Both the position numbers and the translations under genes were made by a program. The notes under the pieces were generated by a model. That model searched no databases, was not told where the DNA came from, and saw nothing but the letters and a program-made list of their open reading frames with translations. From assembly GCA_022843165.1 (NCBI GenBank), contig JALHOD010000001.1:1-42077 (forward strand): DNA of 42,077 nucleotides. Direction: 5' to 3'. Origin of the DNA: Pseudorhodoplanes sp. Its GTDB lineage: Bacteria > Pseudomonadota > Alphaproteobacteria > Rhizobiales > Xanthobacteraceae. Position 1 is the first letter of the stretch. Each line of letters starts with the position of its first letter. Shown one piece after another: positions 21,684 to 29,048 of the stretch.

Positions 21684-21727
21684 AGCGTAGTTTGCGTTGT
21701 TATGTGATCACGCAGCGGGAGAGCGAC

Positions 21728-22681
21728 ATGCGCCCAATGATCCTGATTGTGACGATCCTGCTCGCACTCGGCTGGACGTCGGCAAACGCCGCGCAGGTCG
21801 CCTATTTCGATGTCCCGAAAGGCTCGCATCCGCACGATGTCGCGGCCGCGCCCGACGGCACCGTCTGGTATACCGGGCAGCATAGCGGCGATCTCGGCCG
21901 GCTCGACCCGAAGACCGGAAAGATCGAACGCGTCCCGCTCGGCAAGGGATCGCGACCGCATGGCGTCATCGTCGGGCCGGACGGCGCGGCCTGGGTCACC
22001 GATAGCGGGCTCAATGCCAATCTGCGCGTCGATCCGAAAACCAAGGCCGTGCAGGTGTTTCCGCTTCCGAAAGAATTTCCGGACGCCAATCTGAACACCG
22101 GCACGTTCGACAACAAGGGCATCTACTGGTTTACCGGGCAGAACGGCGTCTATGGACGCGTCGATCCCTCGAGCGGCAAGGTCGATGCCTGGAAGGCGCC
22201 GCGCGGCCGCGGCCCGTACGGCATTGCCACCACGCCCTCCGGCGACGTCTGGTATGTGTCGCTGGCCGGCGATCATCTGGCGAAGATCGACACCGTGAGC
22301 GGGGAAGCCAGCCTTGTCGAACCGCCGAAGAAAGGCGTGGGGCCGCGCCGGGTCTGGTCGGATTCCAAGGGCCTGCTCTGGGTCAGCTTCTGGCACACCG
22401 GCGAAGTCGGCCGCTACGATCCGATGGCGAAAAGCTGGAAGACCTGGACGCTGCCGAACGCCAAGTTCGGCTGCTACTCGGTCTATGTCGACGACAAGGA
22501 CCGCGTCTGGCTGACGGATTTTTCCGCCAATGCGATCGTGCGCTTCGACCCGGCGACCGAGAAATTCGAAAGCTTTGCGAGCAACCGCAGCGGCGCGTCG
22601 GTGCGCCAGATGCTGGGCCGCCCCGGCGAGGCCTGGGGCGCGGAGAGCGGGACCGACCGGCTGGTCGTGGTCAGGGATTGA
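21728..22681 (+). CDS. Exported beta-propeller, virginiamycin B lyase-like family
   Basis: The 317-residue precursor has a signal peptide (MILIVTILLALGWTSANA) and repeated blades of about 42 residues, each with a xPHDVAAAPDGTVWYTG-type turn: HPHDVAAAPDGTVWYTG, RPHGVIVGPDGAAWVTD, GPYGIATTPSGDVWYVS, GPRRVWSDSKGLLWVSF. This is the streptogramin lyase (COG4257) propeller. In the lyase the later blades carry a His and a Glu needed for catalysis; here the comparable turns read GPRRV and WVSFW, so lyase activity is unlikely. A periplasmic binding or scaffold role fits better. Its stop is three bases from that of ilvE on the other strand. Confidence 0.88.
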   Translation: MRPMILIVTILLALGWTSANAAQVAYFDVPKGSHPHDVAAAPDGTVWYTGQHSGDLGRLDPKTGKIERVPLGKGSRPHGVIVGPDGAAWVTDSGLNANLRVDPKTKAVQVFPLPKEFPDANLNTGTFDNKGIYWFTGQNGVYGRVDPSSGKVDAWKAPRGRGPYGIATTPSGDVWYVSLAGDHLAKIDTVSGEASLVEPPKKGVGPRRVWSDSKGLLWVSFWHTGEVGRYDPMAKSWKTWTLPNAKFGCYSVYVDDKDRVWLTDFSANAIVRFDPATEKFESFASNRSGASVRQMLGRPGEAWGAESGTDRLVVVRD

Positions 22682-22684
22682 ACG

Positions 22685-23569
22685 TTACGCCGCCGCCGAT
22701 TTCGGATTCACCTCGGCGGTGTAGTCATCCATCAACTGCTTGGTGATGCCGCCGGGATTGAAATTCCAGTCGGCGATCTGCGCCACCGCGGTGACTTCTG
22801 CCGCCGTGCCGGTGATGAAGCATTCGGAGAAATCCGTCAGCTCCTCCGGCAGGATGCGGCGCTCGATCACCTCGAACCCGCGGCGCTTGGCCAGATCGAT
22901 CACCGTGCGGCGTGTGATGCCGTCCAGGAAGCAGTCGGCGATCGGGGTGTGGATCTTGCCGTCCTTGACGAAGAAGATGTTGGCGCCGGTGCATTCCGCG
23001 ACGCGGCCTTCCCAGTCCAGCATCATGGCGTCGGCAAAGCCCTTGCGCTCCGCGCGATGCTTGGACACCGTGCAGATCATGTACAGGCCGGCGGCTTTCG
23101 CAAAACACGGCGCGGTCCTCGGATCGGGCCGGCGATAATCGGCGAGATCGAGCTTGATCCCTTTCAGCCGCTGCGCCGGATCGAAATAGCTCGGCCATTC
23201 CCAGGTCGCGATCGCCAGATGAATCGTGTTGCTCTGCGCCGAAACCCCGAGCTGCTCCGAACCGCGCCAGGCGATCGGCCGCACATAGGCGTCCTTCATG
23301 CCGTTCTTGTCGAGCACCAGCTGCTTGGCGGCGTCGATCTCGGCCACGGAATAGGGAATCTCGAAATCCAGAATGGTGGCGGATTTCTTCAGGCGCTCGG
23401 AATGCTCCGCGCTCTTGAAAATGCGCCCGCCATAGGCGCGCTCGCCCTCGAACACGCAGCTGGCATAATGCAGGCCGTGGGTGAGGACGTGGATATTGGC
23501 CTCGGGTCCCGGCACCAGCTTGCCGTCGAACCAGATCAGGCCCGGAAGTTCGTGAAAAGGCACCGCCAT
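22685..23569 (-). CDS. ilvE: Branched-chain amino acid aminotransferase
   Basis: The 294-residue class IV aminotransferase interconverts Leu, Ile and Val with their 2-oxo acids using pyridoxal phosphate. IWFDGKLVPGPEANIHVLTH, ASCVFEGERAY, VRPIAWRG, the cofactor lysine in CFAKAAGLY (Lys158), AECTGANIFFVKDG and CFITGTAAEVTAV are all as expected. GAGGAACGTC precedes the ATG at 23569; a much longer upstream frame is not homologous. The gene is divergent from the MarR-petR operon, an arrangement I recall from other Hyphomicrobiales. Confidence 0.96.
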   Translation of the reverse strand: MAVPFHELPGLIWFDGKLVPGPEANIHVLTHGLHYASCVFEGERAYGGRIFKSAEHSERLKKSATILDFEIPYSVAEIDAAKQLVLDKNGMKDAYVRPIAWRGSEQLGVSAQSNTIHLAIATWEWPSYFDPAQRLKGIKLDLADYRRPDPRTAPCFAKAAGLYMICTVSKHRAERKGFADAMMLDWEGRVAECTGANIFFVKDGKIHTPIADCFLDGITRRTVIDLAKRRGFEVIERRILPEELTDFSECFITGTAAEVTAVAQIADWNFNPGGITKQLMDDYTAEVNPKSAAA

Positions 23570-23776
23570 GACGTTCCTCCTCGGGGTCAATGGCCGCTCA
23601 GGGGGTCTTCCGACCGCCAGCGAACCCGCTTTTTGCCTCGCGGGCCAAGTCCCGATATCTTTTCCCGGCCGGTCCATGAGAGCGCGCTTCGGGAACCGGC
23701 GCAATGACCGCCGCCCGCAGGATACGGGCACGATCCTTTCCTTTAGTCGCCGCTCTCGGTAACAATCTGCAGAAAA

Positions 23777-23797
23777 TATGTCAATATAGCTGACATA
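23777..23797 (+). promoter_or_regulatory. MarR-type operator upstream of the regulator operon
   Basis: TATGTCA at 23777-23783 and TGACATA at 23791-23797 are perfect 7-base inverted arms with a 7-base centre. The length and symmetry suit a MarR-type dimer. It lies 25 bases before the ATG of the MarR gene at 23823, where bound protein would block transcription start, so autorepression is likely. Its distance to ilvE is about 200 bases. Confidence 0.65.
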
Positions 23798-23822
23798 AAC
23801 TGGGCCCGGTGCATTGGCTGAC

Positions 23823-24359
23823 ATGACGATCTCACCGCTTCGCGACCGCACGGCATCCAAGGATCAGGCCGCCTCCCGCGACAGGGGCGACCCGCTCTGG
23901 GATATCATCGAGTTGCTGTTTTTCGCCTATCGCGATTTCGTCAGCGACCCCGACGACGTGCTGTCCAAGCTCGGCTTCGGCCGCGCCCATCACCGCGTGC
24001 TGCATTTCGTCAACCGCAATCCCGGCATGAAGGTCGCCGATCTGCTGCACATCCTGAACATCACCAAGCAGTCGCTCGGGCGCGTGCTGAAGCAGCTCAT
24101 CGACCAAGGCTATATCGTTCAGAAGGAAGGCGCCAACGACCGGCGCCAGCGCCTTCTTTATGCCACGCCGAAAGGCGAAGCGCTGGCCATGAAACTGGCC
24201 GGCCTGCAGACCGAGCGGATCGCCCGGGCACTCAATGAACTCGATCCCGGCGCGCATGCGGCCGCGTGCCGCTTCCTCACGGCGATGATCGACGCGGAGG
24301 ATCGCGGCATTGTGCAGAAGCTGATCGCCAGAGCCGATCAAAGCCGCAGTCAGAAATAA
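23823..24359 (+). CDS. petP: MarR-family transcriptional regulator, PetP-like
   Basis: The 178-residue protein has a MarR winged helix: LGFGRAHHRVLHFVNRNPG, VADLLHILNITKQSLGRVLK as the helix-turn-helix, and GYIVQKEGANDRRQRLLYAT as the wing with its conserved DRRxR. The arrangement MarR regulator, then OmpR-type regulator, matches petP-petR, first described in Rhodobacter capsulatus next to the cytochrome bc1 genes; here the bc1 genes are not in the window. ATG 23823 is used; a TTG at 23814 would add three residues. A palindromic operator precedes it at 23777-23797. Confidence 0.88.
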   Translation: MTISPLRDRTASKDQAASRDRGDPLWDIIELLFFAYRDFVSDPDDVLSKLGFGRAHHRVLHFVNRNPGMKVADLLHILNITKQSLGRVLKQLIDQGYIVQKEGANDRRQRLLYATPKGEALAMKLAGLQTERIARALNELDPGAHAAACRFLTAMIDAEDRGIVQKLIARADQSRSQK

Positions 24360-24369
24360 GGTGAGCAGC

Positions 24370-25086
24370 ATGCAAGCCGCGAGCCTGGCTCCTTCGATCC
24401 CCGCCGACGATGCGCCGCATCTTCTGATCGTCGACGACGACCGCCGCATCCGCGACCTGCTCTCGCGCTTCCTGGCGTCCGAAGGCTATCGCGTCACCAC
24501 CGCCGAGAGCGCGGCGGACGCGCGCGCCAAGCTGGAAGGCCTGCATTTCGACCTGCTCATCCTCGACGTGATGATGCCGGGCGAGTCCGGCTTTGAACTC
24601 GCCAAGTCGCTGCGCCAGACCTCGGAAGTGCCGATCCTGATCCTGACCGCGCGCGACGAGACCGCGATGCGGATCGAAGGCCTTGAGATCGGCGCCGACG
24701 ATTATGTCGCCAAGCCGTTCGAGCCGCGCGAGCTGTCGCTGCGCATCGCCAACATCCTCAAACGCGCGCAACCGGCGGCGGCGCCCGCGCCGGAATCGGT
24801 GCGCTTCGGCGAATTCGTGTTTCACATCGCGCGCGGCGAATTGCGCCGCGGAGAAGACATCCTCCGCCTCACCGACCGCGAGCGCGACATGCTGACGGTC
24901 CTGTCGGCCAGTCCGGGCGAGACCGTTCCGCGTCTGGCGCTCGCCGGCAACGACGCCGCCGCCAACGAGCGCGCGGTCGACGTGCAGGTTAACCGGCTGC
25001 GGCGCAAGATCGAAAAGGATCCCGCCAATCCGCTGCTGCTGCAGACCGTGCGCGGCATCGGCTACCGGCTCGTGGTGTCGACATGA
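24370..25086 (+). CDS. petR: OmpR-family response regulator, PetR-like
   Basis: The 238-residue protein has a receiver domain with LLIVDDDRRIRDLL, the phospho-acceptor Asp66 in LLILDVMMPGESG, the ILTARDE switch and the YVAKPFEPREL lysine, then an OmpR-type winged helix (LRLTDRERDMLTVLSASPGE, VDVQVNRLRRKIE, VRGIGYRLV). ATG 24370 has AAGGTGAG at good spacing and is preferred over the GTG at 24361. It starts just after the MarR gene and its stop overlaps the kinase start (ATGA), so MarR, regulator and kinase form one operon. The kinase is the likely phosphodonor. Confidence 0.94.
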   Translation: MQAASLAPSIPADDAPHLLIVDDDRRIRDLLSRFLASEGYRVTTAESAADARAKLEGLHFDLLILDVMMPGESGFELAKSLRQTSEVPILILTARDETAMRIEGLEIGADDYVAKPFEPRELSLRIANILKRAQPAAAPAPESVRFGEFVFHIARGELRRGEDILRLTDRERDMLTVLSASPGETVPRLALAGNDAAANERAVDVQVNRLRRKIEKDPANPLLLQTVRGIGYRLVVST

Positions 25087-26471
25087 CGACGCTCGATTCC
25101 GGCCTCGCCACCCTGCGCTCGGCGGCGAACCGGATCGGCTATGCCTGGGAAAGACTGGGTCGCTGGCTCAAGCGCTTCATGCCGACGGGCCTCTATGCCC
25201 GCGCGCTGCTGATCATCATCGCGCCGATGGTGATCCTGCAATCGGTGGTCGCCTTCGTGTTCATGGAGCGGCACTGGAATTCGGTGACGCAGAAATTGTC
25301 CGCCGGCGTCGTCGCCGACATCGCCGCGGTGATCGAGGTCTATCGCGGCTATCCGCAGGATGCCGAGCAGACCCAGATCCGGCGCATCGCGCAGGAGAAG
25401 CTCGGTCTGGTTGTGGATTTCCTGCCGGCCTCGGAAATGCCGCAGCCGGGCCCAAAGCCGTTCTTCTCGCTGCTCGATCAGGCGCTGTCGGTGGAGCTGC
25501 GCAAGCAGATCAAGCGCCCGTTCTGGATCGACACCGTCGGCCGTTCGTCGCTGGTGGAGATCCGCATCCAGCTCGAGAACGCGGTGATGCGGGTGATCGC
25601 GCCGCGCGGCGCCGCCTATGCCTCGAATTCCGGAATCTTCCTGATGTGGATGGTCGGCACCTCGCTGGTGCTGCTCACCGTCGCCATCCTGTTCCTGCGC
25701 AACCAGATCCGCCCGATCCTGCGGCTGGCCGACGCGGCGGAGGCCTTCGGCAAGGGCCGCGACATGCCGAATTTCCGCCCGCGCGGCGCGCGCGAGGTGC
25801 GGCGCGCCGCCGTCGCCTTCATCGAGATGAAACTGCGCGTGGAGCGCGCGATCGAGCAGCGCACCGCCATGCTGGCCGGCGTCTCGCACGACCTGCGCAC
25901 CATCCTCACGCGCTTCAAGCTCGAACTGGCCCTGCTCGGCGACACCCCGGAAATCGAGGCGATGAAGAAGGATGTCGACGAGATGGGCCGCATGCTGGAG
26001 GCCTATCTCGCCTTCGCGCGCGGCGACATGGGCGAATCCTCGGCGCCCACCGACATGGCGGCGTTCCTGGAGGAACTGAAGACCGACGCCGAGCGCACCG
26101 GGCATCAGGCCAGCGTGGAGTTCCACGGCCAGCCGGTGGTCACGGTGAAGTCGGCGGCGTTCAAGCGCTGCCTCGCCAATCTGGTGTCCAACGCCGCGCG
26201 CCATGCCAACGCCATCGCCATCACCGGCCATCGCGACCATCGCTGGCTGACGGTCACGGTGGATGACGACGGCCCCGGCATTCCTGCCGGCATGCGCGAG
26301 GAGGTGTTCAAGCCGTTCCTGCGGCTGGACGACGCGCGCAACCAGGATGAGGGCGGCACCGGCCTCGGCCTCGCCATCGCGCGCGACATCGCGCGCTCGC
26401 ATGGCGGCGACATCATGCTGGGCGACAGTCCGATGGGCGGCCTGCGCGCGACGGTGCGCGTTCCGGTCTGA
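25083..26471 (+). CDS. Membrane sensor histidine kinase, EnvZ-like
   Basis: The 462-residue kinase has two membrane helices (about 41-61 and 184-205) enclosing a periplasmic sensor of about 120 residues, a HAMP linker, the H-box VSHDLRTILTRFKLELALLG with His269, and the ATPase motifs NLVSNAARHA, DDDGPGIP and GGTGLGLAIARDIA. The H-box reads DLRTIL where most EnvZ-type kinases have DLRTPL: the conserved Pro is Ile. It is cotranscribed with the PetR-like regulator. Its stop (26469-26471) touches the stop of the convergent TetR gene with no gap. The sensed signal is unknown. Confidence 0.94.
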   Translation: MTTLDSGLATLRSAANRIGYAWERLGRWLKRFMPTGLYARALLIIIAPMVILQSVVAFVFMERHWNSVTQKLSAGVVADIAAVIEVYRGYPQDAEQTQIRRIAQEKLGLVVDFLPASEMPQPGPKPFFSLLDQALSVELRKQIKRPFWIDTVGRSSLVEIRIQLENAVMRVIAPRGAAYASNSGIFLMWMVGTSLVLLTVAILFLRNQIRPILRLADAAEAFGKGRDMPNFRPRGAREVRRAAVAFIEMKLRVERAIEQRTAMLAGVSHDLRTILTRFKLELALLGDTPEIEAMKKDVDEMGRMLEAYLAFARGDMGESSAPTDMAAFLEELKTDAERTGHQASVEFHGQPVVTVKSAAFKRCLANLVSNAARHANAIAITGHRDHRWLTVTVDDDGPGIPAGMREEVFKPFLRLDDARNQDEGGTGLGLAIARDIARSHGGDIMLGDSPMGGLRATVRVPV

Positions 26472-27179
26472 TCAGGCGGCGGCGGTCTCGTCGTCCGGCG
26501 ACCGGCGGCGCTGCGACCGCCAGCGTCCGCCGCCGCGGCACAACGCTTCCGGAATGCGGCACAGGTCGTCGAGGAATCCGGCCCAGCGCGCGCCGCGCGA
26601 CAATTCACGGTCGAGCGCGGCCATGGTGCGGGCCAGACCCGGATCCTCGTCGTCGACCCAGACGCCGAGCACGCGCCCGAACAGCAGCGCCAGTCCCTGC
26701 GCGCGCATCATGCCTTTCGGCCCGGCGGTGTCGATGTCGGCGGCGGCCAGCATGAACAGCAGCGATCGCACGGCGGAGGCATTGAGCGCCATCGCCAGAC
26801 CGGGATTGCGCGCGGCCGACCGCAGCAGCGAACGCATCGCTGCCTTGTCGGGCGTCAGCGCCTCGAGCCGCCGCATCAGCACATCGAACAGCTTTTCGCG
26901 CACGGATTCGCCGGCCATGTCGGAGTTGTCGGCCGCCAGCACCGCGCGGTCGATCCGCTTCATGTGCGCGGTGACGATGGAGACCATCGAGGAAAACTCG
27001 TCGCGCAGGTCGGCCAGCGAGACCTCGGCCTGCCGCGCCACATCGCCGAGCGAAATCTGCTCCAGCGCTTTTTCGGCCAGCAGGATCATCAGGGCATCGA
27101 TGATGCGGTCGCGCACCGGCCCGCCGGCTGCGCCCGCGGTCTGGCCGTGTGTCGGATTGCTTGCGGGTTTGCGCGCCAT
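26472..27179 (-). CDS. TetR-fold protein with COQ9-like C-terminus
   Basis: The 235-residue protein begins with a TetR-type helix-turn-helix region (RDRIIDALMILLAEKALEQI, then SLGDVARQAEVSLADLRDEF). The C-terminal part, ALLFGRVLGVWVDDEDPGLA followed by RTMAALDRELSRG, recalls the W-x-D-D-S-P...T...LDRR pattern of COQ9, a TetR-fold lipid-binding partner in ubiquinone synthesis. Most tools would call it a TetR regulator. The start at 27179 follows CAGGAGTCCGTC. Its tail (GRWRSQRRRSPDDE) is basic. Regulator and COQ9-like lipid binder both remain possible. Confidence 0.82.
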   Translation of the reverse strand: MARKPASNPTHGQTAGAAGGPVRDRIIDALMILLAEKALEQISLGDVARQAEVSLADLRDEFSSMVSIVTAHMKRIDRAVLAADNSDMAGESVREKLFDVLMRRLEALTPDKAAMRSLLRSAARNPGLAMALNASAVRSLLFMLAAADIDTAGPKGMMRAQGLALLFGRVLGVWVDDEDPGLARTMAALDRELSRGARWAGFLDDLCRIPEALCRGGGRWRSQRRRSPDDETAAA

Positions 27180-27255
27180 GACGGACTCCTGACCGGACAA
27201 ATCGACTGTCTCAGTCTAGGCCCGCGAACGGGGCCGTTCCAAGGCGGTTCGCGGC

Positions 27256-28086
27256 TCAGCCGGCTAGTTCGCGCGAGCGTTTGGTCGCAGCCGCGACCGC
27301 CCTGGTCATCAGCGGCGCGAGCCCGTCCGCACCCATCAGCACCTCAAGCGCGGCCGCGGTGGTTCCGCCCGGCGACGTCACATTCTGCCGCAGGGTGGCG
27401 GGATCGTGCGGCGAGCGATGCAGCAACTCGCCCGAGCCTGAAACCGTGACGCGCGCCAGCGTCTCGGCGAGGCGCGGCGGCAGGCCGGCGGCGATCCCGG
27501 CTTTCGCCAGCGCCTCGGCGAGATGGAAAATATAGGCCGGGCCGGACCCGGACACGGCGGTGACCGCATCCATCAGCGCCTCGTCCTCGACCCATTCCAC
27601 CGCGCCGGTGGCGGCCAGGAGATCGTGCGCCAGCTTGCGCTGCGCCGCCGTGACCTTGCTGTTCGGGACCGCGACCGTGATGCCGCGCCCGATCGCCGCC
27701 GGCGTATTGGGCATGGCGCGTACCAAGGCGGCGCCCGGCCAGACGCGGTCCAGAAACGCCAGCGTCTTTCCGGCCATGATCGAGACCACCAGCGTGTCGG
27801 CGCCGATCAGGCCCGACAAATCCGGCAAGACCTCCGCCGCCACCTGCGGTTTCACCGCCAGGATGACGACACGCACCTTGGACAAGGCGCCCTTCGCCGG
27901 ATTGAGCGTCACGCCCTGCCCGGCCAGCGTCTGGATCTCGGGTGACGGCTTCGGATCGACCACCAGAACGCTTTTGGGATCGAGCCCAAGCGCGAGCCAG
28001 CCGTCCAGCATGGCGCCGCCCATCTTGCCGGCGCCGACCAGCGCGACCGGGCCGATGCCCTGGAGGGAGGTGTTGTTTGTTGTCAT
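27256..28086 (-). CDS. proC: Pyrroline-5-carboxylate reductase
   Basis: The 276-residue enzyme performs the last step of proline synthesis, reducing pyrroline-5-carboxylate with NAD(P)H. The dinucleotide-binding start VALVGAGKMGGAMLDGW, the AVKPQVAAEVL loop, VRAMPNTPAAIGRGITV, and the substrate-site block TAVSGSGPAYIFHLAEAL plus SPGGTTAAALEVL are all typical. Length is normal. It is 76 bases upstream of the TetR-fold gene on the same strand. Only a weak ribosome binding site is seen before the ATG at 28086. Confidence 0.96.
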   Translation of the reverse strand: MTTNNTSLQGIGPVALVGAGKMGGAMLDGWLALGLDPKSVLVVDPKPSPEIQTLAGQGVTLNPAKGALSKVRVVILAVKPQVAAEVLPDLSGLIGADTLVVSIMAGKTLAFLDRVWPGAALVRAMPNTPAAIGRGITVAVPNSKVTAAQRKLAHDLLAATGAVEWVEDEALMDAVTAVSGSGPAYIFHLAEALAKAGIAAGLPPRLAETLARVTVSGSGELLHRSPHDPATLRQNVTSPGGTTAAALEVLMGADGLAPLMTRAVAAATKRSRELAG

Positions 28087-28099
28087 GACGCCACCGCTC

Positions 28100-28223
28100 G
28101 TGGTCGCCCCCGCGCAAGCGGAGACCCATAATCACAGAGGATGTAATCCAGCAGGCGGCGGAAACGAATTCTTTTCTTGCAGGACCGGAGGCTATGGGTC
28201 CCCGCTTGCGCGGGGACGACCAC
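28100..28223. repeat. Large inverted repeat, family 2, with 31-base arms
   Basis: Arms at 28100-28130 (GTGGTCGCCCCCGC...GACCCATA) and 28193-28223 (TATGGGTCCCCGC...GACGACCAC) are reverse complements at 29 of 31 positions, with 62 bases between. Each arm contains an internal CCGCGCAAGCGG-type palindrome. It fills the gap between proC and the YbjN gene, both on the - strand. This is a paired REP-like element of a type common between genes in Hyphomicrobiales. Confidence 0.85.
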
Positions 28224-28226
28224 ACT

Positions 28227-28739
28227 TTAAGCCTCGCCCGATGTTTCGAACATCGCCGCGTCGAGCGCTTCGCGCGACGGCTTACCGGCCCAGAGCACGA
28301 ACTGGAAGGCCGGGAAATAACGCTCGCAGGCGTCGAGCGCCGTCGACAGCACCGACTGGCATTGCTCGCCGGAGGCTTCCAGACCGCCGGCCAGAACCAG
28401 CGCGTGCCGGAACATCACCATGCCGTCGGCCGGCCACAGGTCGAAATGCCCGACCCACATCTGCTCGTTCATCAGCGCGATCAGTTTCTGCACTTCCGCG
28501 CAGCGCCGGTCCGGCACCTTCAGGTCGAAGGCGCAGGCCAGATGCAGGGCCTCCAGTTCACCCATCCAGGTGAACGACACCTGGTAGTCGCTCCACTTGC
28601 CCTTGATGAGAATGTTGATCTCGTCGTCGCCGGAGCGCTCGAAGCTCCAGTCGTTGACCGCGGCCAGACGCTCGACGGTGTCGAGCGGATTGCTGCGAAT
28701 CGAATCCGAATATTCTGTCAGGGACATGATCTGTTTCAT
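28227..28739 (-). CDS. YbjN domain-containing protein
   Basis: The 170-residue protein matches the YbjN family, which has a fold like type III secretion chaperones and no firm function: SNPLDTVERLAAVNDWSFER, SGDDEINILIKGKWSDYQVS, LHLACAFDLKVPDRRCAEVQ, VGHFDLWPADGMVMFRHAL and DACERYFPAFQFVLWAG. The start may be 28739 or the internal ATG at 28727, which gives the familiar MSLTEYSDSIRSNPLD; neither has a strong ribosome binding site. Its upstream region carries a dense cluster of GANTC sites and a predicted promoter at 28897-28925. Confidence 0.9.
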   Translation of the reverse strand: MKQIMSLTEYSDSIRSNPLDTVERLAAVNDWSFERSGDDEINILIKGKWSDYQVSFTWMGELEALHLACAFDLKVPDRRCAEVQKLIALMNEQMWVGHFDLWPADGMVMFRHALVLAGGLEASGEQCQSVLSTALDACERYFPAFQFVLWAGKPSREALDAAMFETSGEA

Positions 28740-29048
28740 CCGCCGCGTGCGAGGCCGTCATTGCCGCGCGCCGCCGCAAAGGCGCGGGCAATCTACTTCC
28801 CCGACGGGGGACGTCTTACCAGGACGCTGCTTTGTGACGCAGGACGGAACCGGCCCGGCAGGTTGACCGCCGGAAAACGAATCACTTGTGCAACCGAATA
28901 TAACCGGACCGATTCCGCGCAACAAAGCTTGAATGCATCGTGTGGGAATAGGTCGTGGATTCTTGGAATCGGCGCAACGCACAGCGACTCCGCTGTCCAC
29001 AATGGCCGCTGCGACAAGTTGACTCGGTTCGGAAAAAAGCGAGTCCGA
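28740..29048. other. Intergenic region between prs and ybjN with clustered GANTC sites
   Basis: No gene is present in these 309 bases. GANTC, the CcrM methylation target of alphaproteobacteria, occurs at 28879, 28911, 28958, 28966, 28986, 29021 and 29041. Three more lie just outside, at 28697, 28702 and 29071. A GACTCG...CGAGTC hairpin (29021-29045) built from two of the sites lies right after the prs stop. Confidence 0.75.
28897..28925 (-). promoter_or_regulatory. Predicted promoter of the YbjN gene
   Basis: On the - strand, TTGTTG (28925-28920) and TATATT (28902-28897) are separated by 17 bases. The -10 matches the consensus at five of six positions; the -35 matches only at TTG. A GANTC site (28911-28915) falls inside the spacer. 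Transcription would begin near 28890, leaving a leader of about 150 bases. Confidence 0.45.

Noticed and set aside
25062-26402. 446-codon open frame opposite the sensor kinase
   Set aside because: The kinase has all catalytic motifs in the other strand; this is a shadow frame.
28740-29048. Possible small RNA or tRNA gene between prs and ybjN
   Set aside because: No cloverleaf, no T-loop-like GTTCRANNC and no terminator with a T-tract. Only the GANTC cluster and a modest hairpin are supported.
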